Origin: JAFARZ01 sp035651595
GTDB lineage: Bacteria > Actinomycetota > Actinomycetes > Streptosporangiales > Streptosporangiaceae
Reading direction: 5' to 3'
Length of the DNA stretch: 11,347 nucleotides
Assembly: GCA_035651595.1 (NCBI GenBank)
Contig: DASRFJ010000204.1
Location: 1-11,347 of the forward strand
Shown: positions 5,290 through 11,210 of the stretch, one piece after another
Layout of the letters: every line of letters begins with the position of its first letter
Numbering within the stretch: position 1 is the stretch's first letter
Translations under genes and position numbers: made by a program
The notes under the pieces: generated by a model
What the model was told of the DNA's origin: nothing
The model's database searches: none
The model's input: only the letters and a program-made list of their open reading frames with translations

Positions 5290-6549
5290 GTGCTTGAGCC
5301 GCAGGGGACCGGGTTCTTCCTGATTCTCATCGTGGCGTTCGGTGGGCTGCTGTTCTGGGTCGCGATGGCAAAGCAGGTGGTGTTCAAGGTATTCGCTGCC
5401 TGCCTGGCGTTCATTCCCGCAATGGTGTTCGGAATCGCTGCGGTCAACAAGTACTACGACTATTACCCGACCTGGGGGGCGATGGTCAATGATCTCACCG
5501 GCCAGGGCGCGGCATCGATTCCCAAGTATTCCGCGGGCGGCCTGAATCCGGGCAAGAAGTTCCAGCAGGACCTGAATCGCGATACCAACCAGGCCGAAGA
5601 CGCGCAGCTCGGCTTCGAGTTCCAGACCACGATCACCGGACCGGGCACGCACATAGCCCGCAGCGTCCTGATCTACCTGCCGCCGCAGTACTTCCAGAAG
5701 CCATACGCGCACTACCGGTTCCCCGCCATCGAACTGCTGCACGGCTCGCCGGGTGCCCCGTCGGCCTGGGTCGACGTGCTCCAGGTCATTCCCACCTTCA
5801 TCGACCTGCTCGCCGAGCATCGCGCGGACCCGGCGGTGCTGGTCATGCCCGACACCGACGGCGGCCTGAAATACTCGCTCCAGTGCCTGAACAACCCCAA
5901 CGGCATCCAGGACATGACGTACGTGGCCAGGGAGGTGCCTGCGGTGGTCGCGAAGCTGGTGCCCAGGATCCTGCCGCCGGGCAAGAACTGGGGCGTGGCA
6001 GGCTACTCCGAGGGCGGGTTCTGCGCCGCCAACATCGGGCTGAACGAGCCCGGCTACTTCGGCTACGCGGGCGTGCTGAGCGGCTACTTCGCCCCGATCG
6101 TCAGCCAGGTGCCTGGCGGGATCAAGCCGGGCGCGCGGCCGGTGCGGAAGTACGTGTTCGCGGGATATCCGCAACTGGCCATCCGCAACACGCCGCGGCT
6201 GTACATCACCCAGGTGCCGGTCGGCGTCTTCCTTCCCCAGTACTGGCTCGCGGCGGGCTCGGGTGACAAGGGCGACGTCGCCGCCGCGGAGGCCTTCCGC
6301 CAGCAGGTCGCGCTCCGGCAGACGGTCGTGCCCCTCGACATTATCCCCGGCGGGCACACCGGCGCGGTGTGGCGCGCCGCCCTCGGGCCGATGCTCGCCT
6401 GGATGACGCCGCAGCTGGCGCAGGAGGCCGCGATCGCCAACGAGGTCAAGCCGCCGGCCCGCAGTGCAGGCGCCAAGCCGGGCACCCAGCCGACGACGCG
6501 TCCGCGGGGCAAGCCGACCCCGCCCGCGAAGCGCTTAGGGCACGCTTAG
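5290..6549 (+). CDS. Membrane-anchored putative esterase (alpha/beta hydrolase)
   Basis: A 419-residue protein. Two N-terminal hydrophobic segments (about 9-26 and 31-51) anchor it, placing the catalytic domain probably outside the membrane. The domain (about 105-378) is of the putative-esterase/antigen-85 type (PF00756-like). It has strand IARSVLIYLPPQYF, the oxyanion-side FPAIELLHGSPGAPSAW, VLVMPDTDGG, nucleophile elbow GVAGYSEGGF with Ser240, and PGGHTGAVW with His356. The acid is probably Asp326 or Asp329 in GSGDKGDV. The last 35 residues are Pro/Lys/Arg-rich and look disordered. GTG 5290 follows AGGAG (5278-5282) by 7 nt. Related enzymes act on mycolyl or other cell-envelope esters, but the substrate here cannot be told. 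The stop lies in the 8-bp repeat array at 6543-6582. Confidence 0.87.
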   Translation: MLEPQGTGFFLILIVAFGGLLFWVAMAKQVVFKVFAACLAFIPAMVFGIAAVNKYYDYYPTWGAMVNDLTGQGAASIPKYSAGGLNPGKKFQQDLNRDTNQAEDAQLGFEFQTTITGPGTHIARSVLIYLPPQYFQKPYAHYRFPAIELLHGSPGAPSAWVDVLQVIPTFIDLLAEHRADPAVLVMPDTDGGLKYSLQCLNNPNGIQDMTYVAREVPAVVAKLVPRILPPGKNWGVAGYSEGGFCAANIGLNEPGYFGYAGVLSGYFAPIVSQVPGGIKPGARPVRKYVFAGYPQLAIRNTPRLYITQVPVGVFLPQYWLAAGSGDKGDVAAAEAFRQQVALRQTVVPLDIIPGGHTGAVWRAALGPMLAWMTPQLAQEAAIANEVKPPARSAGAKPGTQPTTRPRGKPTPPAKRLGHA

Positions 6550-6582
6550 TCGCTTAGCGGCCTAGTCGCTTAGCCGCTTAGT
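6543..6582. repeat. 8-bp tandem array CGCTTAG(T/C), five units
   Basis: Units are CGCTTAGT, CGCTTAGC, GGCCTAGT, CGCTTAGC and CGCTTAGT, the third being degenerate. An extra CGCTTAG lies at 6532-6538, out of phase. The first unit supplies the TAG stop of the plus-strand esterase (6547-6549). The fifth supplies the TAA stop of the minus-strand gene (6578-6580). The array therefore is the whole intergenic space between two convergent genes. AGCGGC (6556-6561) and GCCGCT (6573-6578) could form a weak 6-bp stem. Confidence 0.85.
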
Positions 6583-7252
6583 CGCCGTGCGCGTACCAGG
6601 TGATCGTCATGGTCCATGAAGTCGAGTGATCGTCCCAGCTCGCCGGGCCGGTCAGCAGCAGGCCCTCGTGCTGGGTCTGCTTGGCGAACTCCGCCGGGGT
6701 CGCCGAGCACCCGCCGGACGGGTCGAACTCCTCGTCGCAGGCGGCCGAGTTGTTCACTACCGTCGCGCTGCTGACCTGTTCGGCGAAGTTCTGGATCATG
6801 TACTGATCGTTGCCGGGGAGCCCGGCGGTGCCATTGCACTTCGTCTGGGCCTGCTCGGAGCCGCCAGTCGGCGGGCTGCACAGCGTCCACTGGGTCCCGC
6901 CGTCGGCGGGAACCGCGTTGCCGCTCTGCACGTACACCTGGCCCGGGATACCCGTGTAGCTGACCGTGATGGGGAACTGCTCGTTGACGACGCCGACCGA
7001 GCACAGGCCGTTGGGATAGCCCATCGCGTTCTGCGTCGAGTTCGTGGCGCCGTCGCCGCCCGAACAGCCGCCGAACTCCACCGAGCCGGGGGACACCGTG
7101 ACCGACCTGATCGTCGGCACGACGCTGAGATGCCCGACGGTGCTGGAGTTGGACCCCGTGCCGCCGCCGGTGGCGGTGCTCCCGTCCGTGCCGCGGCTGA
7201 AGAAGAACAGCGCCACCAGAATGGCGACGATCACGATGACGCCGCTACGCAT
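6578..7252 (-). CDS. Exported six-cysteine protein of unknown function
   Basis: A 224-residue protein with a short N-terminal hydrophobic helix (about 4-18, VIVIVAILVALFFF). A Ser/Gly/Thr-rich linker (20-40) and an extracytoplasmic domain follow. Six cysteines (63, 84, 125, 139, 172, 182), evenly spread in the domain, suggest three disulfides. The N-terminal region after the linker (SVVPTIRSVTVSPGSVEFGG) has the look of a beta-strand-rich domain. I do not recognise a family. ATG 7252 has a strong GGAGG 5 nt upstream, lying inside the end of the preceding gene. The two reading frames overlap by 8 bp, so they form one translationally linked operon. The uncleaved-helix versus signal-peptide question is open, since no clear AxA site is visible. 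Confidence 0.78.
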   Translation of the reverse strand: MRSGVIVIVAILVALFFFSRGTDGSTATGGGTGSNSSTVGHLSVVPTIRSVTVSPGSVEFGGCSGGDGATNSTQNAMGYPNGLCSVGVVNEQFPITVSYTGIPGQVYVQSGNAVPADGGTQWTLCSPPTGGSEQAQTKCNGTAGLPGNDQYMIQNFAEQVSSATVVNNSAACDEEFDPSGGCSATPAEFAKQTQHEGLLLTGPASWDDHSTSWTMTITWYAHGD

Positions 7253-7889
7253 ACGGTCCTCCAGTTTCGATCCGTATTCGCAAACCAGTGCGGCGCACCA
7301 CGAGGGTGACCGCGGCCACCACGCCCAGCGCCACGATCAGCCACCACTTCCAGGCCGGCAGTCCCAGCCAGCCGCCGCCCGCCGGTCCCGGCGCGATGCT
7401 GAACTCGAGCGGCGTTGTCGCGCCCGCCCCGAACCGCACGTTGCCCACGGCCGTGCCGGCGGTGCCGGTGACCACGAGGTCGTCGCGGTAGCTGCCCGGC
7501 TTGGCGTCGGCCGGGGGCACGAGGCGGATGGACACCAGCGCCTGCTGCCGCGGCTTGAGCGTCCCGCCGACGGCGCCTATCTGGATCCATGACGCCGGGA
7601 ACGCGAGGCCCGTGTCACCGGCCAGCCGCTTGACCTGCACGGTCAGCGACTCCGGCTGGGTGCCGGTGTTTTCCACGAACAGCGCCGGCAGCGGGTAGCT
7701 GCCGCCCGGGTGCGCCGCGCCGGCCAGCCGCACCGGGTTGGCCTGCACCCCGACCCCGATGCTCGCCTCCGCCACCTGCGCCGCGCCAACGCCCGCTATG
7801 CCCACGCCCGCTATGCCCACGCCCGCTATGCCCACGGTCGCTATGGCCGCGAGAGCCATCCGGATCGTCCGCGGCTCCATAAGGGGCAT
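7245..7889 (-). CDS. Cell-surface protein, signal peptide and C-terminal membrane anchor
   Basis: A 214-residue protein. A signal peptide (about 1-40) with core MALAAIATVGIAGVGIAGVG ends near AAQVAEAS. An extracytoplasmic beta-sandwich domain (about 43-165) includes VGVQANPVRLAGAAHPGGSY, LFVENTGTQPESLTVQVKRL and LKPRQQALVSIRLVPPADAK. A transmembrane helix (about 180-198, KWWLIVALGVVAAVTLVV) is followed by the Arg-rich cytoplasmic tail RRTGLRIRIE. The domain order resembles DUF916-like surface proteins, which bind other wall proteins or peptidoglycan. That likeness is from memory and unverified. The signal-peptide core is built from a 15-bp tandem repeat. ATG 7889 follows GGGGG at about 11 nt, slightly long. 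ATG 7880 has no ribosome site. First gene of an operon with the six-cysteine protein. Confidence 0.78.
   Translation of the reverse strand: MPLMEPRTIRMALAAIATVGIAGVGIAGVGIAGVGAAQVAEASIGVGVQANPVRLAGAAHPGGSYPLPALFVENTGTQPESLTVQVKRLAGDTGLAFPASWIQIGAVGGTLKPRQQALVSIRLVPPADAKPGSYRDDLVVTGTAGTAVGNVRFGAGATTPLEFSIAPGPAGGGWLGLPAWKWWLIVALGVVAAVTLVVRRTGLRIRIETGGPYA
7791..7835. repeat. 15-bp minisatellite inside signal-peptide coding sequence
   Basis: GCCCGCTATGCCCAC occurs three times without mismatch (7791-7805, 7806-7820, 7821-7835). A fourth degenerate copy, GGTCGCTATGGCCGC, lies at 7836-7850. On the coding (minus) strand each unit encodes Val-Gly-Ile-Ala-Gly in frame. Gain or loss of a unit would lengthen or shorten the hydrophobic core by five residues without a frameshift. 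Confidence 0.95.
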
Positions 7890-8112
7890 ACACGTAAAAT
7901 CCCCCGAACCGCCGCCCGAGTAAACGCCCCACCAGTGACCGGGCCAGCGATCCGCGCCAGGGATGGGGACCTGGTGGTCAATTCCGCTGTGCTGGCTGCC
8001 CGCAATGCCCCGATTTGGCCCCCGGTGGGCCAGCTGCGGGCTCGATGGGCCTCGGTTAACGTGGCGGATTTCCCCTGATACGTGAATGGTCCTCAGCTGG
8101 GCAGGCGGCAGC
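7890..8112. other. Non-coding gap between surface operon and IS110 element
   Basis: About 220 bp with no supported gene on either strand. It must hold the minus-strand promoter of the surface operon. A TTGACC lies on the minus strand near 7975-7980 but has no convincing -10 partner. The right end of the IS element probably falls in the last 30-60 bp of this stretch. Confidence 0.4.
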
Positions 8113-8137
8113 AGCCGGCGCGGTTGGTGCGCCGGCT
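8113..8137. terminator. Perfect 9-bp hairpin downstream of the IS110 transposase
   Basis: AGCCGGCGC (8113-8121) and GCGCCGGCT (8129-8137) pair perfectly around loop GGTTGGT, 25 nt beyond the transposase stop on its own strand. No T-tract follows. It may be a terminator, or a structural part of the element's right end. Confidence 0.5.
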
Positions 8138-8162
8138 ATGGGGCGGGGGCTGGCGGGATGGG

Positions 8163-9428
8163 TCAGGCGGCTGCTTCCAGGGTCACTGTGTGGCCGAGGG
8201 CTTCGAGCTTGGCGACCAGGCGGCGGGTTTCCCGGTCTGGGTCCATGCGGGTGGTGAAGTAGTCCTCGCCGAGCTCGTCGCAGGGTGTGCCGGTGGCCAT
8301 GACGTGCCAGATGATGACCAGCAGCGCGTGCGCCACCACGACGATGGCCTTTTTCTTCGCGGTCTGGCTGCGGTAGCCGCCCCATTTCATGACGTGCCGG
8401 TGGTAGAGGGCCTTGAGGTAGCCCTCGTGGCGGACCGCCGCCCAGCTGGACTCTACGAGGACCGGCTGGAGGTGCTGGTTGCCGTGCCGGCGCTGGCCGG
8501 AGCGGCGTTTGCCGGCTGATTCGTGGTTGCCGGGGCAGACCCCGGCCCAGGAGGCCAGGTGCGCGGCGCCGGGGAAGTACTCGCGCACGCCGGCGCCGAT
8601 CTCGGAGATGACCGCGGCGGCGGCCAGCGGGCCGATGCCCGGGATGGTGGTCAGCAGGTCCCGCTGGGCGCGAAAGGGCTCCATCATCGCCTCGATCTGC
8701 GTATCCAGCGCCGCGATCATCTCCTCCAGGTGGCCGATGTGGTCCAGGTGCAGGCGGCACATCAGGGCATGGTGGTCACCGAACCGGCCCTCCAGCGCCA
8801 TGGACAGGTCCGCGATCTCGGACCGCATCGTGCCCTTGGCCAGGCCGGCCAGGACCTGCGGCCGGCGTTCCCCGTCGATCAGCGCCTCGATCATCGCCAG
8901 GCCGGACTTGGCGGTGATGGAGGAGGCCACCGAGCCGATCTTGATCCCGGCGTCCTGCAGCACGTTGCCCAGCCGCTGCACTTCGGAGGTCCGCGACTGC
9001 ACCACCTTGGTCCGGTACCGGATCACGTCCCGGGCGGCCTTGATGTCCGCCGGCGGGATGAAGCTGCCCCGCAGCAGCCCGCACTCCAGCAGGTGCACCA
9101 GCCACTCCGCGTCCGCCAGGTCCGTCTTGCGTCCCGGCACGTTCTTGACATGCCCGGCGTTGCACACCAGCACCTGGGCGAACTCCCCGTGCTCGATCAG
9201 CGCGTGATAGACCGGCATGCTGCAGATCCCGGTGGCTTCCATCGCCACACGGGTCACCCCCAGCGAGGTCAGCCACCGGGCGGCCTCCCGCAGCACCCCG
9301 TAATACGTCTTGAACGTCCGCTTGATCATCTGCCGCCCGTCCGGCCCCTCACCGGGCAACCGGACCGCCACCGCGATCACGTCCTTGCCGACGTCAACCG
9401 CCGCGCACCGCTCATACAGAACCTGCAT
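8163..9428 (-). CDS. IS110-family transposase (DEDD recombinase)
   Basis: A 421-residue full-length enzyme. The N-terminal RuvC-like DEDD domain shows AAVDVGKDVIAVAVRL (Asp12), VAMEATGICSMPVYHALIEH (Glu64 at the start) and GRKTDLADAEWLVHLL (Asp103, Asp106). A coiled-coil-rich linker runs about 150-255. The C-terminal Transposase_20 (IS116/IS110/IS902) domain shows LLTTIPGIGPLAAAAVISEI, then SWAGVCPGNHESAGKRRSG with the probable catalytic Ser304. The family uses both domains with a bridge RNA to insert circular donor DNA at a guide-matched site. ATG 9428 is chosen because GGGAGG lies about 9 nt upstream and the product starts with the family's usual MQVLYERC. The frame is open to 9593 but the extra residues overlap the structured leader. 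No frameshift, so probably functional. Confidence 0.95.
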   Translation of the reverse strand: MQVLYERCAAVDVGKDVIAVAVRLPGEGPDGRQMIKRTFKTYYGVLREAARWLTSLGVTRVAMEATGICSMPVYHALIEHGEFAQVLVCNAGHVKNVPGRKTDLADAEWLVHLLECGLLRGSFIPPADIKAARDVIRYRTKVVQSRTSEVQRLGNVLQDAGIKIGSVASSITAKSGLAMIEALIDGERRPQVLAGLAKGTMRSEIADLSMALEGRFGDHHALMCRLHLDHIGHLEEMIAALDTQIEAMMEPFRAQRDLLTTIPGIGPLAAAAVISEIGAGVREYFPGAAHLASWAGVCPGNHESAGKRRSGQRRHGNQHLQPVLVESSWAAVRHEGYLKALYHRHVMKWGGYRSQTAKKKAIVVVAHALLVIIWHVMATGTPCDELGEDYFTTRMDPDRETRRLVAKLEALGHTVTLEAAA

Positions 9429-9482
9429 GCCTGCCAGCCTCCCGGCTTCCTCAAAACGGCAAAGGGCACGCATGCCGCCCGC

Positions 9483-9704
9483 GGAGCCCCTGAAGTTAAC
9501 TGAGAACCTGATACTCGCGTTCGCGACGCAACCGGGGGACACCCGAAGGTGAGGGCTCCAGCGCCAATCTTCGTGACGGTCTCGCAGAGCCAAGCGGAAC
9601 CGGCGTCAGCGGGCCACATGCGCACCGCCATTCTCATCCCCGGAAGCGGCGCCGCAGGCGCAATCACAATCTTTGTGGTAACGGGACCCTCGTTTACGAG
9701 GGTC
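9483..9704 (-). ncRNA. Candidate IS110 bridge RNA in the transposase leader
   Basis: Minus-strand order, 5' to 3'. First, hairpin GACCCTCG-TAAA-CGAGGGTC (9704-9685, perfect 8 bp). Next, CACAA-AGA-TTGTG (9677-9665). Last, a branched domain closed by GGAGCCC (9559-9553) with GGGCTCC (9489-9483). That domain encloses CACC-TTCG-GGTG (9551-9540, a stable UUCG tetraloop) and TCGCG-AA-CGCGA (9526-9515). IS110 elements encode a bispecific guide RNA upstream of the transposase, with a 5' stem-loop followed by target- and donor-binding loops. Size and place fit. Pairings are read directly. The bridge-RNA role is inference, and guide segments were not identified because the element ends are unknown. Confidence 0.5.
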
Positions 9705-9710
9705 GATCCT

Positions 9711-10003
9711 CCACGAAAGGTTAATCGTCCACGTTGTTGACGGGACTTCCGGTGCGCTCCTATCCCGGTAGTCGCACACCTGCACCCCAGGCACAGGCCG
9801 CGCGTACGAGGCCAGGCGGCCTGCCGGCGCCCAGCGCGGCCAGGCGCGTGCACTTCGCCAGCAGGGTCCGGATCGGGGGACAACTGTCCGCAATGATCCG
9901 ACCCGCTCGCTCCCGCGCCCCGGATCTGCCGGTATGTCCAGGTCCGGGCGGGTATCAATGATCGGCTTGACGGTCAGTTTTCTACCTTTCCTGGTCAGCG
10001 CAC
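9711..10003. other. Non-coding stretch between IS110 leader and tRNA fragment
   Basis: About 290 bp with no supported gene. Open frames here lack start codons with ribosome sites and show no recognisable domain. GGTCAG occurs twice near the tRNA fragment (9972-9977, 9993-9998) and again at 10081-10086. This could reflect recombinase arm sites or chance. Decayed DNA is plausible. Confidence 0.35.
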
Positions 10004-10056
10004 TGGCGGAGGATAAGAGATTCGAACTCTTGAGGGTTCCCCAACGCGCTTTCCAA
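10004..10056 (-). pseudogene. 3' half of tRNA-Ser(GGA), likely attachment-site remnant
   Basis: On the minus strand the sequence starts in an anticodon loop, TTGGAAA, giving anticodon GGA. The 3' anticodon strand GCGCG, a shortened variable arm TTGGGGAACCCTCA, T arm AAGAG-TTCGAAT-CTCTT, acceptor 3' strand ATCCTCC, discriminator G and encoded CCA follow. The 5' half is absent: CAGAA stands where CGCGC should pair, and no D arm or GGAGGAT follows. A breakpoint at the anticodon loop is where tyrosine integrases often cross over, leaving a 3' tRNA copy at the far end of the insert. It cannot be a functional tRNA. A full tRNA-Ser(GGA) must exist elsewhere. Confidence 0.85.
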
Positions 10057-10154
10057 TTCTGTTGCTGGCTGTTCGGCGTCGGTCAGGGTCGTGCGTGACC
10101 AGGCACGATGGAACTGAGCGGACGGCCCCGGCCGCCGCTGAACGCCGCGAATGA

Positions 10155-10174
10155 GACGGAAATTGAGACGGGCG
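10155..10174 (+). repeat. 20-bp direct repeat, left copy
   Basis: GACGGAAATTGAGACGGGCG, identical to 11296-11315 and in the same orientation. The identity stops exactly at 20 bp on both sides. This copy lies 10 bp beyond the MarR stop codon. It contains GACGG twice, 12 bp apart. Confidence 0.95.
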
Positions 10175-10184
10175 GGTCACCGTT

Positions 10185-10739
10185 TCAGTCCAGTGCCCTG
10201 ACCATGGTCCGCTGTCCTGTCTCGTTTCTGATCCTCCCCGGATCCGGTCGGGCTGATTCAGGGGGATGGTGGGGAGACGCCCGGCGTGCCGGCGGGCCGG
10301 TCCGGGGCGAGTCAAGGATGCGGGTGAGCAGTGCGGTGAGCGTTTCACGCTCGGTGGCCGATAGGGCGGCCAAGATGTCGTGCTGAACCCTCGTGAGCGT
10401 CTTGTCCAGATCTTCGAGCCGTCGTCGCCCGGCGGTGGTCAGGGTGATCAGGTTGCGGCGCCGGTCGGCGGGGTCTGGGGTGCGCGCGACGTGGCCCAGT
10501 GCTGCCAGCTCGTTGAGCATCGTGTGCATGTCACTCTGGTCGATTCCGCACTGCTGGGCGATCTGCACCTGGCTGTCCGCGCCGAACTCGTCCAGCGCGG
10601 CGAGGATCGCGAAGTGATAGGCGTGCCCGCCGGCAGCGGCCGCCGCTTCTTTGATGAGCCGATGCGCCCGCGCGGAAGCCCTGTTGATCAGCCAGCTGGG
10701 TTTGCAGCGCAGACGGGCCGGCGCTTCGTTCAACTCCAC
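10185..10739 (-). CDS. MarR-family transcriptional regulator
   Basis: A 184-residue winged-helix dimer regulator. Dimerisation helix SWLINRASARAHRLIKEAAA is followed by YHFAILAALDEFG and the HTH SQVQIAQQCGIDQSDMHTML. The helix NELAALGHVART leads to the hallmark wing DPADRRRNLITLTTAGRRRL (89-108) and the C-terminal helices to about residue 143. The final 41 residues are Pro/Arg-rich and unlike the family, possibly acquired read-through from the repeat-bordered 3' flank. GTG 10739 is chosen because a promoter (TTGGAT, 17 nt, TAGGCT) ends 6 nt before it, so the message starts at or within a nucleotide of the GTG (leaderless). Divergent from the GlcG-like gene and sharing a 26-bp dyad. Such pairs usually have the regulator repress both. 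The effector is unknown. Confidence 0.9.
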   Translation of the reverse strand: MELNEAPARLRCKPSWLINRASARAHRLIKEAAAAAGGHAYHFAILAALDEFGADSQVQIAQQCGIDQSDMHTMLNELAALGHVARTPDPADRRRNLITLTTAGRRRLEDLDKTLTRVQHDILAALSATERETLTALLTRILDSPRTGPPARRASPHHPPESARPDPGRIRNETGQRTMVRALD

Positions 10740-10745
10740 GTACGA

Positions 10746-10818
10746 AGCCTATGCCAATCCCTTGGTACATCCAACGAATTTGATGTACCCTTGGGTCTAC
10801 CAAGATTGGTCGAACCAA
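10746..10818. promoter_or_regulatory. Shared MarR/GlcG-like operator and divergent promoters
   Basis: GGTACATC (10764-10771) and GATGTACC (10782-10789) are perfect 8-bp arms 10 nt apart. Minor dyads TTGG/CCAA (10791-10803) and TTGGT-CGA-ACCAA (10806-10818) follow. Minus-strand promoter: TTGGAT (10769-10774), 17 nt, TAGGCT (10746-10751). Plus-strand promoter: TTGGTA (10763-10768), 17 nt, TACCCT (10786-10791). The main dyad overlaps both, so a bound dimer would silence both genes. The symmetry is seen directly. MarR binding is inferred. Confidence 0.7.
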
Positions 10819-10837
10819 GAGATTGAAGGTGGGAACG

Positions 10838-11164
10838 ATGTCGCTCACTTTGGACGAAGCACGGGCCGTTAGCGATCGCGTGCGGGAGCACGCTGCCGCA
10901 ATCGGCGCGACGGTTACGGTCGCAATCGTCGACGACGGCGGGCACCTGCAGGTTCTCGAGCGCATGGACGGCGCGGGCCCGATGTCGGCCCGTGTCGCCC
11001 CGGCGAAAGCAGCCGGCGTTGCGCTGTTCCGCCGCGACGGCAGTGACCTGATGGGCCTGCAGCAGGCCTACCCGGCGGTGTTCGCGCAGATAATTGACGT
11101 GGCGAGAGCACCTATCGTGGCCGGCTTGGCAACCACGATGCCGGCAGGCCCGCCAGCCGGGTGA
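10838..11164 (+). CDS. Short GlcG/HbpS-like (haem-degrading domain) protein
   Basis: A 108-residue protein of the PF03928 fold. LTLDEARAVSDRVREHAAAI is followed by the core strand-turn-strand VTVAIVDDGGHLQVLERMDG (26-45) and then MSARVAPAKAAGVALFRRDG. Family members such as HbpS and GlcG are usually 130-150 residues and end with a GGVP strand and a VGAIGVSG helix. Here the sequence reads MPAGPPAG and stops, so about 30-40 C-terminal residues are missing. No frame downstream restores them. Family roles include haem or small-molecule binding, with no enzymatic activity proven for most members. ATG 10838 has GAAGG 8 nt upstream. Divergent MarR regulator is the likely controller. It may be a decaying or shortened gene. 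Confidence 0.75.
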   Translation: MSLTLDEARAVSDRVREHAAAIGATVTVAIVDDGGHLQVLERMDGAGPMSARVAPAKAAGVALFRRDGSDLMGLQQAYPAVFAQIIDVARAPIVAGLATTMPAGPPAG

Positions 11165-11176
11165 CGCAGCGGCCGT

Positions 11177-11210
11177 GCTGGCGGTGCCGACGTCGATTGG
11201 TGCCGCCAGC
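11177..11210 (+). terminator. 12-bp hairpin terminator after the GlcG-like gene
   Basis: GCTGGCGGTGCC (11177-11188) pairs with GGTGCCGCCAGC (11199-11210), with two G-U wobbles, around a 10-nt loop. It starts 12 nt after the stop codon. No T-tract follows, which is common for high-GC actinobacteria. Confidence 0.6.

Larger units (their letters stand above)
8110..9710 (-). mobile_element. IS110-family insertion sequence (ends approximate)
   Basis: The element comprises the complete transposase gene (8163-9428), a short 3' flank with a strong hairpin, and a structured non-coding 5' leader. IS110 elements lack terminal inverted repeats and make little or no target duplication, so the ends cannot be read directly. 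I place them by the extent of the structured flanks. A shared CCTGATAC at 8074-8081 and 9507-9514 was considered as a core repeat but falls within the leader and is not significant. True ends could differ by 100 bp or more on either side. Confidence 0.6.

Noticed and set aside
5203..6357. 384-codon minus-strand frame opposite the esterase
   Set aside because: Arg/His/Asp-rich antisense shadow. The esterase frame has an intact catalytic Ser elbow and His motif.
6543..7850. CRISPR array
   Set aside because: The 8-bp and 15-bp arrays are direct tandem repeats without spacers, and no cas genes are present.
8074..9514. CCTGATAC at 8074 and 9507 as the IS110 core repeat
   Set aside because: An 8-bp match between two such intervals is expected by chance, and the right copy lies inside the candidate bridge RNA.
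9429..9593. N-terminal extension of the IS110 transposase to 9593
   Set aside because: The extension shows no family similarity and overlaps the structured RNA. ATG 9428 has a good ribosome site.
9377..9958. 193-codon minus-strand frame and a 63-codon plus-strand frame in the IS110 leader
   Set aside because: No ribosome sites or recognisable domains. The region is better explained by RNA structure and non-coding DNA.
10200..10209. GACCATGGTC palindrome as an operator
   Set aside because: It lies inside the MarR coding sequence far from any promoter. A 10-bp palindrome of this kind is unremarkable.
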